A stretch of DNA of 64,000 nt from Caenorhabditis remanei (lineage: Eukaryota; Nematoda; Chromadorea; Rhabditida; Rhabditidae). The notes beneath the pieces are model-generated. The model ran no database searches and was not told the origin of the DNA. It was given only the letters and a program-made list of their open reading frames with translations. The DNA lies in the NCBI RefSeq assembly GCF_010183535.1, contig NC_071331.1:7626001-7690000 (forward strand), written 5' to 3'. The position numbers were made by a program, and so were the translations under genes. Shown here in pieces: positions 45,295-56,394 of the stretch (positions within the stretch are counted from its first letter, which is position 1; every line of letters starts with the position of its first letter).

Positions 45295-46215
45295 TTCACC
45301 AGTCGGTTCACGTCGCCTAACGGCGACTAAACCTCCTTTTCTACACCACCCTTCTGGAAGTTACAGCGCCTGCGGCGCTTCCCCAAATGGTTAAGACTAT
45401 CGAGGTCTCAGAATTCTCTCCAACTTCTGGATTGTCTTATTTTTAAACTTGTTGGTAGTCTTAGTTAGTTGTGAGCAATCCGTTCCGGTAAAACACAATT
45501 GCAAAATCTCTGCTGTTCTGATACGATTTCGATCCCTTACTCCTTTACTTTTTCTAAGTTTGGCGAAGAGAAAAAATGTTCACTTCCCCACATGGGTTCG
45601 AACCAAATAACTACAGTCACCGTTGCCTAACTTGCCAGATCGGGTTCCTGACCGCACTGACTTTCGCCATTTGAAAGTCGAACGTAACTTCGCAATGTAG
45701 CGCCTAGCAATATGAACAAACTTGATCCATCCTTCTCATGTAGTGAGGATCTCCGAGAAGTGCTCCTTGGCTTGCCGACTTCCAAATGATTTGAGAGATG
45801 AATTTTGGTAAACAATTTTTCCTAGATTTTCTGACTATATTGGGGGGCCACGGGCCGTTGTAAGCCCGTTTGCGGTCGTTTAGCTTCCGTTGGTTCGCCA
45901 CTCGCAACACCTGCGGCCCCACAGCTGTCACTCGTCCGTTTTTGGGACTTTGCGGGAAGAACGGCGACCGGGGCAAGTAAAGAAGAGACGACGCTTTGTC
46001 GAACGTTTCTCCCTCTTTTTCCGCTGTTGATGCTTTATCAGTGTTTCTGGCTTAGAAGGCTCAGAAGACGGCACTTTGAGACTTTGGAAAAAAGAAAAAC
46101 GGGCATCTCGAAGGGAACATTTTTGATCTTTTCGTCCAACTTTGAAGAAAATCGGCTCAGTTCTGATCGTCTGGTAGCTGCCCGGGAAGTCACTGAGGAC
46201 CGTCTTGATCTCGTT
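45295..46215. mobile_element. tRNA-like composite repeat, copy 2
   Basis: The head CGTCGCCTAACGGCGACT and CAGCGCCTGCGGCGCTTC match 15795-15870. The TATCGAG(G/T)TCTCAGAATTCT block matches about 16123. The middle GAAAAACGGGCATC and GAAAATCGG(C/T)TCAG sections match copies 1 and 3. Splits the 40.5-48.7 kb array. Confidence 0.55.
45584..45650 (-). other. tRNA-like segment with good B box
   Basis: The minus strand contains GGTTCGAACCC (close to the Pol III B-box consensus) preceded about 35 nt earlier by TGGCAAGTTAGG (A-box-like). Adjacent text does not fold into a full cloverleaf by eye. Confidence 0.45.
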
Positions 46216-46303
46216 TGATCATCTTAGACCCGTTTTAACTTCTGATTCCTACCCGTTTGGTGATGGTTCTTCCGAACTCCAAGCTCCCATCTGATTCTGA
46301 GCG

Positions 46304-46771
46304 ATGGAGCACAACTTAATAAACCTCTCCTTCAGTAACCATCAGACCACCATTCGACCTGATAGTGAGATGATCTCAAAGCCTGATCTCATATTAAAAC
46401 TTCACAGAACTTCCGCTCGTCACTTTACTTCAGAAATGGGTGGAAAAACAGTGGTAAGAAGAAGGGAAATGCTAACCAAAATGACTATTAAACTTTATTT
46501 TAAATGTGGACCCATAGGGATCAACAATGGATTCATCTCTCTTTACCTGTGTCCAGAAAACTGCCCGTATTATTTTGTGATGTTGATCAAATTGGAAACA
46601 AACTACACCGTTGGAATCCTGTATTTTTCTGCATCCGATGATAACAAAGAATCTTTCTCGTCCTTTTTTAGAGAGCGGTCCCACGATAATTCAATCTTAA
46701 CCTATGCAAAAAGTCTCAACAAAAAGCGCTTTGTTGAGACTACATTTGTGGTAATATTATTTGACGCCTAA
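46304..46771 (+). pseudogene. possible captured or decayed gene fragment
   Basis: A 155-codon frame with a composition less repetitive than others here. The middle (FKCGPIGINNGFISLYL, then PYYFVMLIKLE) faintly resembles the strand pattern of nematode MATH domains, but the match is weak and there is no clear start context, splice sites or downstream domain. The 3' part (46671-46713) is inverted at 46911-46955, showing it lies in repeat DNA. A chance frame remains quite possible. Confidence 0.22.
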
Positions 46772-47019
46772 ATATCAATTTTTTAATATTTTTTGTTTTT
46801 CCAAAAAATTGGCCTTTCTCGATTATATTTCTCCTTAAAACTATTTCTTGTCAAAGTTCTTCAGTTTGAACAAAAACATTATTGTAAGCGATTTTTCTCA
46901 AAAGAGTGCGTTTGCATAGGTTCACTTTGAATTATCGTGCGGTCCGTCTTTTTTTCGTGACGTAGATCTCACTGGAAACAAACAACTTGTTCGGAGACCT
47001 CTATTTTTCCGAATCAATC

Positions 47020-47425
47020 AACAAAAAAATTTAAAAAATGTTTCTTCGCTCCCGGGATCGAACTAAAAACTAACTGTAGTCAACGCCGCATAACTTGCCA
47101 GATCGGACGCGCCGACACGTCAACGCAAACCATGCGCCCACGTGAAATGCAAGCCGAAGAAATGAAAGAAATGACGACGCTTAGGCCGACAGTTTCACGC
47201 CACTTTTTCCGTTTTTCATTCCCCTATGCTTTATCAGTGTTTTTGGCTCAGAAGCCGTCATTTTGAGAATTTTGAAAAAAGAAAAATACGGGCATCGAGT
47301 GGTGAAAATTTCTGATCTTTTGGTCTAAATTTGAAGAAAATCGGTTCAGTAGGGAGGGCGGTAGGATCGGCGAACCACAGACAAACATACAGAATCTGGT
47401 GTTTGTTAATAGTAAAGATAATGGG
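47020..47425. mobile_element. tRNA-like composite repeat, copy 3
   Basis: Shares GAAAAATACGGGCATC, GAAAATCGGTTCAG and a tail ACAGAATCTGGTG...TAGTAAAGAT with copy 1. Antisense tRNA-like segment at 47050-47107 (AGTTCGATCCCGGG on the minus strand). Lacks the hairpin head. Confidence 0.5.
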
Positions 47426-48131
47426 ATCTGCGGCCTTCTGAAACAAATTTTTTCATTTTGAAAATCAAAAAATGTTTTTTGAATTATCAATTAAACCCAA
47501 CTGTCAATTATTTGCATTTCAAACATATGAGATTAGACTTGTCTAAAACGGGGAAGTTTAAAATTTCAATGTTTCAGATATTCCGGAAAAATAGACTTCG
47601 TCTGTCTTTTTATTGAATTGGACTTTACGTTCATATTTGCTATTATCACTGCGTCCAACCTTTTAATTTCTCCCTATTGAAGCACAGAAGGCTACTGTTT
47701 TAATTTTTCATTAAACTATGTTCCAAACGAACGGAAATGATATTCATTGTGTTTTTACTCAATCCCGTTTTGTAGAATTGTATTTTAATACATTTTTTCA
47801 TTAATCACAATCGTATACACTTTTACATGTCTTGAACAACCCGATAAACGTTTTTTTACTAAGAAAACTGTGCGCTCTTGCGACTGTACCTTTAAGCAAC
47901 TAGATATTCTCAAAACCTTCTCTTAATTTTTCACGCATTTCTTCCAGTTTAGGTTTTCTCACAAACCTCCAAGTAGTTTATTCTACAGATTCATGAGCCA
48001 CACGAAACAGAAAAACGTCATGATTTGTTAAGCTTTTTTTACAATTGAAAAAAATGATAAGAACAAAATAAAGTATGCATCGCTGTATTTCCCACATTTT
48101 CGAAACGGCAATATGTGATTTCGGCGTTTCT

Positions 48132-48152
48132 CAGGTATTTTCTATGAAATCA
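48132..48152 (-). ncRNA. candidate 21U-RNA, core 48190-48197
   Basis: TAAT start element, spacing 38 (TGAT at 41). Back-to-back with the + strand core 48218-48225, leaving 20 nt between cores. Confidence 0.48.
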
Positions 48153-48262
48153 TTAATTTTGATTAAGAAAAGTACATATTTAACCTACATGAAACAGGTA
48201 CATAAATCTTCGACATACTGTTTCAGACAGTCAAGAAAACTAGACTTCCGCGGATGCTTTGA

Positions 48263-48283
48263 TTTGCGCCCTTTTTGTACCAA
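48263..48283 (+). ncRNA. candidate 21U-RNA, core 48218-48225
   Basis: TGAT start element, spacing 38. The + strand half of a divergent pair. Confidence 0.48.
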
Positions 48284-48376
48284 ACTATATCATTAGATTT
48301 ATATGACATTTAAAATTGATTAGATAAGTGTCCAATATTGTTCTGGTTTTCTGTTCGGGATACCAAATATTATCGA

Positions 48377-48492
48377 AAAAAAAAGTTCCGACTTTTTTTT
48401 CTCACGACAACTGCGGACTCAGTGCAAAACCACTACTGACATATGAGTCTGCATTCTGATGTAAGAAAAAATGTCGGAACTTTTTTGTTGAA
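48377..48492. repeat. palindromic repeat
   Basis: AAGTTCCGAC...ACTGCGGACTCAGTGC and inverse-related GAGTCTGCATTCTG...GTCGGAACTT arms of about 45 bp. A small MITE-like element, target duplication not resolved. Confidence 0.5.
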
Positions 48493-48819
48493 ACATTACA
48501 TCATTGTTAATTTTATGTCCATCTGACACTTTTCCCGAGCATTTTGTGTGTTTCAGACATTCCAAAATAACAGACTTCCCCTGATAACAATATTCTCGTT
48601 CACATTTAATGCGTTTTTTCTGGGACTAAAGTAATTTCAAAAAGTTTTAAAGAACTTTGGTCTATCGGCTTCTAACCAGCTGATTTGCCGGTCACCTAAC
48701 ACATAAAGTTACAGTTTCATTTTGCAGTTTTTCTTCTGTTCCATGCAAAAGAAAATAATATGAAATCTCAATGTTACTATTAGTTAGTCCAATTTTGATG
48801 TTCATCTTGAATATTAGCT

Positions 48820-48955
48820 CGACACAGCACTTACAACTACGCTCCACCGAAATGCCCATAAAAATGTCACTTTTTCTCTGAGTCTCTTAGTTTTGCAGGT
48901 AATAATTCTCTTTCGTCGCGGTAGAGTGCGGTTGTGTGAAGCGTCCCGTGCTAAT
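48820..48955. mobile_element. GCTC(T/C)ACCGAAA palindromic MITE
   Basis: Arms ACTACGCTCCACCGAAATG and TCGCGGTAGAGTGCGGTTGT, flanked by A/T-rich TATT and AATA. Same family as 18715-18850. Confidence 0.6.
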
Positions 48956-49404
48956 ACTAATATTGAATACATGCGTTTCCAAATAATTTTCTTTAAAAAC
49001 AATGTGTTAGTGAATTGTTATTACAATCGTTTAGAAACTAGTCGAAATTAATGTTTCTGCAGAATACACGTTACATGAAACGGTAAAATTTCAAAAATTA
49101 CTGTAACAGATACTCCACAAAATCACGTTGTGGCAGCTTTTTGTGTTAGATAAAAAAAGTTCAGGCGTCCGAATAATTATTGTTCCAAACTACCTGAATC
49201 TGAGAGAGGGAGTACCATGTGAAACTGGGAATTTACTGTCTTGAATGGATGGATGTAGCTGTTGATTTTCAGAATATATCTTTAATACCGAATCTTTTTC
49301 ACGTTGGCTTGGTGTTAGTAGTAAGTGTTCAGTTTTTTTTTAGAAAATTACTTTTATCTCTGTTTCATTATGGAAATACATTCTGACAATGGTTTTTGGA
49401 TCGT

Positions 49405-49425
49405 TCTTCTAATGTTTCCGTGTTC
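49405..49425 (+). ncRNA. candidate 21U-RNA, core 49360-49367
   Basis: CGTT start element, spacing 38. Confidence 0.48.
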
Positions 49426-49488
49426 CCGATATACATATAAACTTAAATCTACAAATATTAATTTCATGGAATACAGTTTCAAAGGACT

Positions 49489-49760
49489 TGTCACGGCGGC
49501 CGGGCCTAAATCAAATTATTCTCGGACGGCCTACCCCATCTTTTTTTGAAATTTTGAAATTTTTGTATTTTATTTCTTGGAAAAAGTCTAGTTTTAGTTC
49601 AGAATTCAATCAAAAACTGATTGTGTATGATATTTTCAGCATTTTTACTCTGATATGCATTTCAAAAAATTTCGAAAAATTTTGTCGAAAAATAGGTACC
49701 CGTTTTCGAATCCGTGCCGACGGGCCGACGGGTCGAGACGGGCGGTGCAATATCTGAAAA
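49489..49760. mobile_element. GC-rich palindromic element
   Basis: Starts CTTGTCACGGCGGCCGGGCC and ends in GACGGGCCGACGGGTCGAG. AT-rich middle similar to 680-830. Part of the GC-rich family, target duplication unclear. Confidence 0.5.
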
Positions 49761-50281
49761 GTCTTCTTAGTAAGTTATTAGTACTTTTTTTTTGATTTCT
49801 GGCTTTTAAAACTTTTTTAAAACGGGAACTAAAAATGGTTACTAATATTCTTTTTCTAATATGATAGCTCCTAAATCTAAATGGTAGTTCTCTCATTTAA
49901 ATTTAAATTTTCAGTTCTATAAACTGATTTAGTAAGTAATTCAAAATGTAGTGTCCTTAATTTCTGGAACTGAAATAGCAAAGTTGCAACTCTTGTTTCT
50001 TTTCTGTTACCGGTATAGCCACAAAGTTATCGCAAGTGTGATTCTTTAAATTTCAGTGCAATGTTTTCCGTTCCACTATAAACATACAAGTTCAAAAGTT
50101 TTCTCATTTTCGTTTGAACGTGAACGTGAACATTTCAATTGTGAACATTTCATCAGCTAAACATTTCGACCAAGTTGCTCCCTGATCTCAGTTTAAGACA
50201 TCTTAATTGTCTGCAACGATAAGATTACTTACATTGCTGTTTCACGTGGTATACGTACCTTTGCAAAACTAATGTGTCCAG

Positions 50282-50302
50282 TACGGCTACTTCATCAGGG
50301 TG
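50282..50302 (+). ncRNA. candidate 21U-RNA, core 50237-50244
   Basis: CAGT start element, spacing 38. Confidence 0.47.
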
Positions 50303-50681
50303 AATTTAACATTTTTTATCGAAAGATCAAGGTTTCGGGAGATTTCTCAGGAAGATACACACTCTTTCTATGTTATTCACTATTCAAGAATGTTCTAGTT
50401 TTGAAAAAAGTAGAACAGCTATAAAAAGTATATTGAAAGTTTCGTTTGTCGATGCGTACGAAATATCGACTATCGTTTGGAACAGTGATTCAAGTTGATT
50501 TCCGGACTCCCTAAAACAGAAAAATAGAATTAGTTATAGTATTTTTTTTCTGTTCCGAATCGATGGTATAGACAAGAGACTCCAAATCTTGTCACTGTGA
50601 ATATATTGGTATTTCTCTTTATTGGATGAAATCGGTGCCGTGTGTCAAGTTTTAAGGCTTATGAGATACCCGAAAAATATA

Positions 50682-50935
50682 CCGTAAAAACTGTATTAGA
50701 GCGACATGTCGCTCTATTTTTCAACCGCCTCTCAGAAAAAGTGTGGTTTCAGAAAACTCATTAAAGTTAAACGGAAAAACACTTTTTGAAAGTTATATTT
50801 GTTGATCTAGAGGTTTCTATTCACGCTGCTTCTAATCAGAACCAAGAAAATACACTGGGATGATCACATTCATGAATCCTCAGTATAGATGGGTGTCGTT
50901 CTATTAAAGGTGTCGCTCTAATACAGTTTTTACGG
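50682..50935. mobile_element. TA-flanked palindromic MITE, 254 bp
   Basis: Ends CCGTAAAAACTGTATTAGAG and inverse, continuing CGACATGTCGCTC, with TA on both sides. Terminal bases match the MITE at 26721-26939. Confidence 0.75.
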
Positions 50936-51112
50936 TATATTCTGTCTTTCCTACTCAAAATGGTTCTGGTTAGTAAAATGAGTACTATACTTTGTTTCAA
51001 ATAAAAATTGAATCTAAAAACGTCTTGATGGTGAAGCAATTGACTTTTTTGGTTAATAGATTTTTTTCTGTTTCAAGGAGATGTATCCTTTCAGCCCTCG
51101 GAATCTTAGTAA

Positions 51113-51133
51113 TCAACGGATTAGCTGCATCAC
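51113..51133 (+). ncRNA. candidate 21U-RNA, core 51068-51075
   Basis: Core preceded by a T-run. TAAT start element, spacing 38 (TAGT at 35). Confidence 0.48.
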
Positions 51134-51259
51134 AAAAAGACAATATTCACTCCATATCCACAGAATTTCAATATTGAGAACGATACCTGTTATTTTGCAA
51201 AATAATAATGTTGTTCGATATTCAGTTTTTGTTTTAATTAGGTGTTGTGAACTTCATAC

Positions 51260-51370
51260 TTGTCATTTAACTGCCGGGCCGGGTGGCAGGATTTTTTATA
51301 GCTCAAAATGCCCCAAAAACTCTCTTTTCGATAAAAAATCGCTTCACCCGGGCCGTGACAAGTATAGTTA
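51260..51370. mobile_element. GC-rich palindromic element, short
   Basis: ATACTTGTCA and TGACAAGTAT ends around GCCGGGCCGGG and CACCCGGGCCG. No clear target duplication. Confidence 0.5.
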
Positions 51371-52680
51371 ACGTTAGAGTGGCGCGGAATTCCGACTTCC
51401 GACTTCCGTTTAGAACATTTTACTTCCGACTTACGACTTCCTTCTTCGGACTTCAGTTTTAGAAAAAAAATCTCTTTCACTCTGGTGAACGTAATGCATA
51501 GTTGCAAACTTTTCAGTCTATAAAAAGCATCTGGATCAGTAAAATTTGAAAAGAAAACCAGTCCATTTTGTGGATATTAATACGGTTGTCGGTTTCAATG
51601 AGAGATGTTATTTTGTTGATCTTTTTTTTAAACATTCACATACGAATCTCTAGTGTAGCGATCGTGGAACTGAAAATAGTACTCTGAAACTGATTCATTT
51701 TGTCTAACTTGCTCTCCAAAAATATAGTTTATCAAATCGTAGGTAACGTGGAACAAGGTCAATATACAACTTTGGTATAACCAAGAAAAGTAGTCAATAT
51801 TTAAGACTGGGATGTGAGAACCGTCAAGTTTTCAGTGACTGTGAAAGTTAGTCTCCAAAATACATTGATGCTTGTTTGAAATGATAAATACATCACACTC
51901 ACAATATTATTACTGTAACTATTTTAAATTTATTTATGATGATTGTGAAACAAAAGTAGTTATTACTGTTTCAACTAGATATCGAGTTTTCATACTTTTA
52001 GGCGGCATCAATTTAAAGTCATCCATTATTATTTCAATTGAAATTGTTCTTCTACAGTAAGATTTAAAAATCGGTTGAGAAACTTGCTCATTTTTTCTCT
52101 AGATTTTACAATTTTCCATACGTGAGCGGTAAACTATTAAAGATATACGTTTCAAAAAGAAGAGTTCTAACATGCATCTTTAGTCCAAAACTTTACGGTT
52201 CCACAATTAACTTTAAAATCTGATTTTCAATATAATCTAGTACCACGTTACATGTATTCTCAGATTAGCCAATCGAAGGATCTAAATCACAGAAGAAGAT
52301 GTGTCGACTATTATGCATGAATTTTCAAACTGACGATAATCGCTTGTTGAAACATATATATGTTACTAATCCTACTTCATCTTGTGCGAAACTCAACTCA
52401 AATTTTGATTTTATACAGGAGAACAACAAGTTTTTCAAATTTGATGTTTCTTTAATATCTTATCAGTGTCATTTCAGAAACTTTCAATCAATAGTACGTG
52501 ATTTTTGAAATATATATTGAAAATATTTCCAAATTACTATTACTTTTCAAATTCTATCGATTGTCAAACTGCATACAATTCTGAAACTGCATTTATTAGA
52601 TCAGTACATACAAAACGGTAAAATTTCAAAACTTTCTAAACCTCAGTCAATGGAGAAAACTTCCATAAGTCAACGAGACC
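51370..52680. other. AT-rich DNA, no gene seen
   Basis: Starts with a short ACTTCCGACTTCC-rich stretch (51390-51460). Otherwise unique-looking AT-rich DNA with one exact 21U-type core (51966). The region 48956-51260 is similar apart from the elements listed. Confidence 0.4.
52012..52032 (+). ncRNA. candidate 21U-RNA, core 51966-51973
   Basis: Core in TATTACTGTTTCAAC. CAAT start element, spacing 39. Confidence 0.5.
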
Positions 52681-52682
52681 CT

Positions 52683-52965
52683 GCAAATTCTGTGGACGAA
52701 ACTTCCCTGGAAAATGAGCGGAGTCTGATTTGCAAAATCGCGGCACAGATTTTTGTCAAATTAATTTTTTAGGCAAAGGAATTTCGCTATAATTATTTTA
52801 CAAATAAGTAGCGGCACCCTCTAAGATGCCGGCAAAATTATAAAATTAATTTGCATTTCCTGCGAAAAGGCAATTTCAGCCAGCTAAGGTTTGGGGATGA
52901 AACTGTACCGCGATGTTGTAAAACAGACTCCGCCCATTTTCCACGAAAATTGCAGATCATAAAAT
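52683..52965. repeat. palindromic repeat
   Basis: CTGGAAAATGAGCGGAGTCTG and AATCGCGGCACAG in the left arm are matched by the inverse of CTGTACCGCGAT and CAGACTCCGCCCATTTTCCA on the right. MITE-like, ends not defined. Confidence 0.55.
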
Positions 52966-53121
52966 CAACAACGCAACTATGCAACTGGGCTCCACTGTTC
53001 TTATGAGTTTTTTGAAACATTTAATTTTTTCGATAATTTCGAAATTCTTCTTCTTTTCAAAATTTAAAAAAAAACCGTAAACAGTTGACGGTCGCAAACA
53101 TTTTTGAGTACAAAATCCATA

Positions 53122-53315
53122 TTGTCAAAATATACTTTCTTGCCATTTGGTGTTTGCGGACTGAAAACGAAATAAGCCACGCCCTCTTTCAGCTGCCTCG
53201 GCTATACAAATTTCCTGCGCTTTCCAAATAAATAACAGAGACTACTGAAAGAGGGCGTGGCTTATTTCATTCTCAGTCTGCAAACACGAAATGTCAAGAA
53301 AGTTTATTTTGACAA
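53122..53315. mobile_element. TA-flanked palindromic MITE, 194 bp
   Basis: Ends TTGTCAAAATATACTTTCTTG and the inverse of TTGTCAAAATAAACTTTCTTG, with TA both sides. Inner arms have GGCGTGGCTTATTTC and CTGAAAGAGGG. Shares GTGTTTGCGGACT with the MITE at 1989-2531. Confidence 0.78.
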
Positions 53316-53427
53316 TAGCATAGTAAATATACGTTGGGAAGTCGCGGTCGAAGAAATCCTTAATAAGACGGACTTATAAGAATTCACAATAACACAATGT
53401 CGAAACATAAAAATTTTACTCGTGTTA

Positions 53428-54060
53428 TTATCGAGATCTGTACGAAAAGAAGTCCTGGCCGAGAATCCGACAACTCCTCGTCCGCGATATTTCACCACGA
53501 AAGTGACGTCACTTCGACACAGTCGAAACGAGTGCGACAGTAGTCTTTGGCGGGAAAATTTAAATCAAATATTTTTTTCTCCTATTTTCAAGCAATTTTA
53601 TCATCAAATTTATCGATTTTCAACGCGTTTTGGGGTTTTTTTTTGGGAAAAAAAATTATAATTGTACTTCGCTTCGATTTTCTCACGTTTTTTGGCTGTT
53701 TTATTTCAGATTTTTAAATTTCAGGTCACAAAATCGTCCTCGTCATCAACATCGCCGTAATGTCTCACTTTCATCTCCATTATTTTGCGGTTAGTTTTAT
53801 TTTCGAACAGATATTTCTTCTCCGCCAGAGATTATCGTTTCAGATATGTCCCTGGAATCAATCGATCGCGCAATTCGAGGACAGAATAAATGCGAAACTA
53901 TGGAAAACGCTATGGAAAATTATGAGCGGTTAGTCGCACCATGTTCAGCAAATTTCTTCTCCGCCTTCAGTTGTTTCAGGTCGCTTCAATGCCTACCAAC
54001 TCGCCAAGCAACGGAAAATATGCAACATCAATCAACAACAATTTATTAGAAAACAGCCAA
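53428..54060. repeat. left terminal inverted repeat of transposon
   Basis: Matches 56395-57011 inverted. Contains a 67-codon frame starting ATG at 53846 and several TTTCAG splice-acceptor-like sites. In the right copy this would lie in the transposase promoter or leader region, so it may supply promoter and 5' exon sequence. Confidence 0.85.
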
Positions 54061-54064
54061 GAAG

Positions 54065-55791
54065 TCACATGTCCGATTCATCGTCATTCCACTCCCAAGT
54101 CTCCTCATCTTCATCCATCACAAGCTTGATGCCCTCTTCGATTTCGAGAATGTGCTCATAAGTCCACGCAATTTGTGATTCATTGGTGTTCTTAAGCCAT
54201 GTTTTTGCGCGCTCAGCGACTACTTCCAACTTATCAGTTGTCTTTCCCGCCGATCTAAGATGGGTTTTGAGTTGATTCCAAACCAATTCGATCGGAGAGA
54301 ATTGACAGTGGTAAGGTGGAAGCCGCACAATCTTGACACCGAGAGATTCCGCGTACTCATCGACATAGTAACGTTTCATTGCATCTCTTCCGCCCCTTGT
54401 TTCCATTAATGCTTTCACTTCCTCCCACAGCTGCAAATTAGTGGCATCCACAGCACAATCGACGTTGTGCTTTTCGAGAAATGCGCGTAACTCTGCCTTT
54501 TTAGAGCTTTTGGTCGGAAGCTGTAAAACTTAATTTGTATATTTTTCCAGATCATCAAAACACCTTGTCAACGAGAGTATTGTGAATAGTAGCATTGTCG
54601 ATAACGAGCGTTGGCTGTCGGCCCTTTGGAGTCGCCGCAACGATTTGGGGCAACACTTTTTTCATGTACTCGATGTACAAATCGGAAGACATGTACTGGT
54701 GATAGTCCACCAAGATCTCAGACGGATGACGATTCGGAATAACAATATCAACGGATCCTGGGAGTACTTCTGCCTCCGTGACTACAGCGAGCACAATGGC
54801 TCGTTGACCTTTATCGCTAGAAGCGGCGAATCCAGGTCTTGGCTTCTTCAAGTCTCCCATATTGGCAATCAGATACGGATTTGTATCCGTTGGATTCCAT
54901 CCTCGGGTTTTCGTCATCCCGTGGTAGATCCACGTCTCGTCGTAGTAACAAATAAAAGCTCCCTGTTGTCTCAACTCTTCCATCATTCTCAAATAACGCG
55001 CTCTCCAGTTCACAATTTCATCTCTTGTTGTGGAGAATGGATTGTACGTCTTTAGCTTGTAGCTATATCTCATGGCTTTAAGTTGACGGTACAACGTTGA
55101 GGCAGAATACGGATAATCATAAAGATTCTGAAGATCGGCATGAAGAGACTGAATGGAGAAGTTCGAATCGTCAATGTAACACTTCTGGATATGATCAGTG
55201 ATGATTTTCCTCTCATCCGAATCCAAAAGCTTCAATGCCGTCTCATTCCTCATCTTTCTGGTTTGACTCCTTTTAACTTGATTATCAACTTCCATTTTTT
55301 TATTAAAACGAATGACAGTAGTTTCAGCAATGCCGAGAAAAGAAGAAGCCAGCTTATTAATATTGCGGAAAACAGTGAAGCGAGCAAATGTTCCCAATTG
55401 GATCTTGAAATTATCCAGCTGAGTGACGATGTTCTTGATCATTTGCATCAACCTCGCTTGACTGTTTCCCGTTGGTTTCTTCACTTCCACCGTATTGAGC
55501 TGTGTGACTACTTCATAGAAGGATTCGTGAAGAGGAGTCTAAACCGAGGAAAAACTAGCATGCAACTAACGAACAACTTCGATTTACCTCATAACTAGTC
55601 TGGCTGGATGTACTTGTGCCTAACTCGGTTTGAGTAGAAACATCCGTACCATTGTTAATCAACAAGAATCCTAGTGGAGACTTTTCGAGGTCATTGATCT
55701 GTTTCAGAGAGAGCATTTCTCGTGGCCACAAACGAGTTGAACTTGCTAATCCGAGATTAGTGAACCTCACTTTCACATTAGGGGGCAACAT
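54065..55791 (-). CDS. DDE transposase, three exons, about 544 aa
   Basis: Exons (minus strand) 55791-55588, 55538-54564 and 54520-54065, all in phase 0 (68, 325 and 151 codons plus stop). Introns of 49 nt (GTAAATCG...TTTAG) and 43 nt (GTGTTTT...TTACAG) have nematode-style acceptors, and splicing removes the in-frame stop after DKVF. The catalytic triad is readable: Asp in CYYDETWIYH, Asp in LVIDNATIHN and Glu in FSPIELVWNQLK, the DDE_3-type layout of IS630/Tc1/mariner transposases, which cut and paste DNA at TA. The second Asp and the Glu are about 88 residues apart, far more than DD34E/D and closer to the extended DD82E-like group. The N-terminal part (exon 2) is likely the DNA-binding region. 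The start ATG at 55791 follows a TTCTAG acceptor-like site. No frameshift or stop seen. Confidence 0.85.
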
Positions 55792-56394
55792 TTACCTAGA
55801 ACACAACATGCTTTTCGTGTCATAGTTGATTGTTTCAGCTGCATTGAAAGACTAAAGTACTTCAAGAATAACAAAGAAATAACCAAGATAATAATTGTGA
55901 CACAAAAATTTCATCTAAAAACAAATAAATACCACAATAATACAATCACATCACAAAAAGATAGCTCAACACTGAACATTTCGTACAAAAAAAGAATAAT
56001 TATTCCATTCAAAGTTCTGATGATGAGTGATGACGACGAGATGTGGGATTAAGTCGATGAGCCTTCCGTGATCGCTGAACGAAGTTGTAGACATCGAAGT
56101 AATCTGAAACATTGAAGGCGGAGAAGAAATTTGCTGAACATTGTGCGACTAACCGCTCATAATTTTTACTAATTATTCCAGTTTTGCTTTTATTTCGTCC
56201 TCGAGGAGTACTTCTTCTGAACGTTGATACTTCGCGAAGTTTAATCAGTGCCGAAATCTGTAAGGAACACTTTTGGAGAAGAAAAAACCTGATCTATAAT
56301 GAAACAGACCGCTAAACATAACAGACTTCTTATGAAAAAGACGACGAGTGGGAGTGGCGATGAATCTTCCGAGTTGTGACTTTTTGTTTTTTGG

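Larger units (their letters stand above)
40560..48760. repeat. large tandem array with mostly decayed 21U motifs
   Basis: At least eleven units, marked by CCTCCTGAAACACAGAAAG or close at 40872, 41330, 41717, 42480, 42867, 43184, 43626, 43930, 44824, 45178 and 47678, spaced roughly 300-460 bp where contiguous. Each unit also has CTTCTGAAACATT and CTTGTCTGAAACGG boxes and an AGATATTCCAGAAAAATAGA block. Exact cores survive only at 40693, 42716 and 43947. Tandem growth then decay is the simplest reading. 45290-47430 is inserted repeat DNA. Confidence 0.7.

Noticed and set aside
40560..48760. CRISPR array
   Set aside because: Eukaryotic context. Repeats are long, diverged and unevenly spaced with no short identical repeat and unique spacer pattern.
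55699..55706. CTGTTTCA as a 21U core
   Set aside because: Lies inside transposase exon 1, where the bases are explained by coding. Not counted.
56300..56307. TGAAACAG as a minus-strand 21U core
   Set aside because: Internal to the transposon and a single occurrence there. Not counted, although it could be active.
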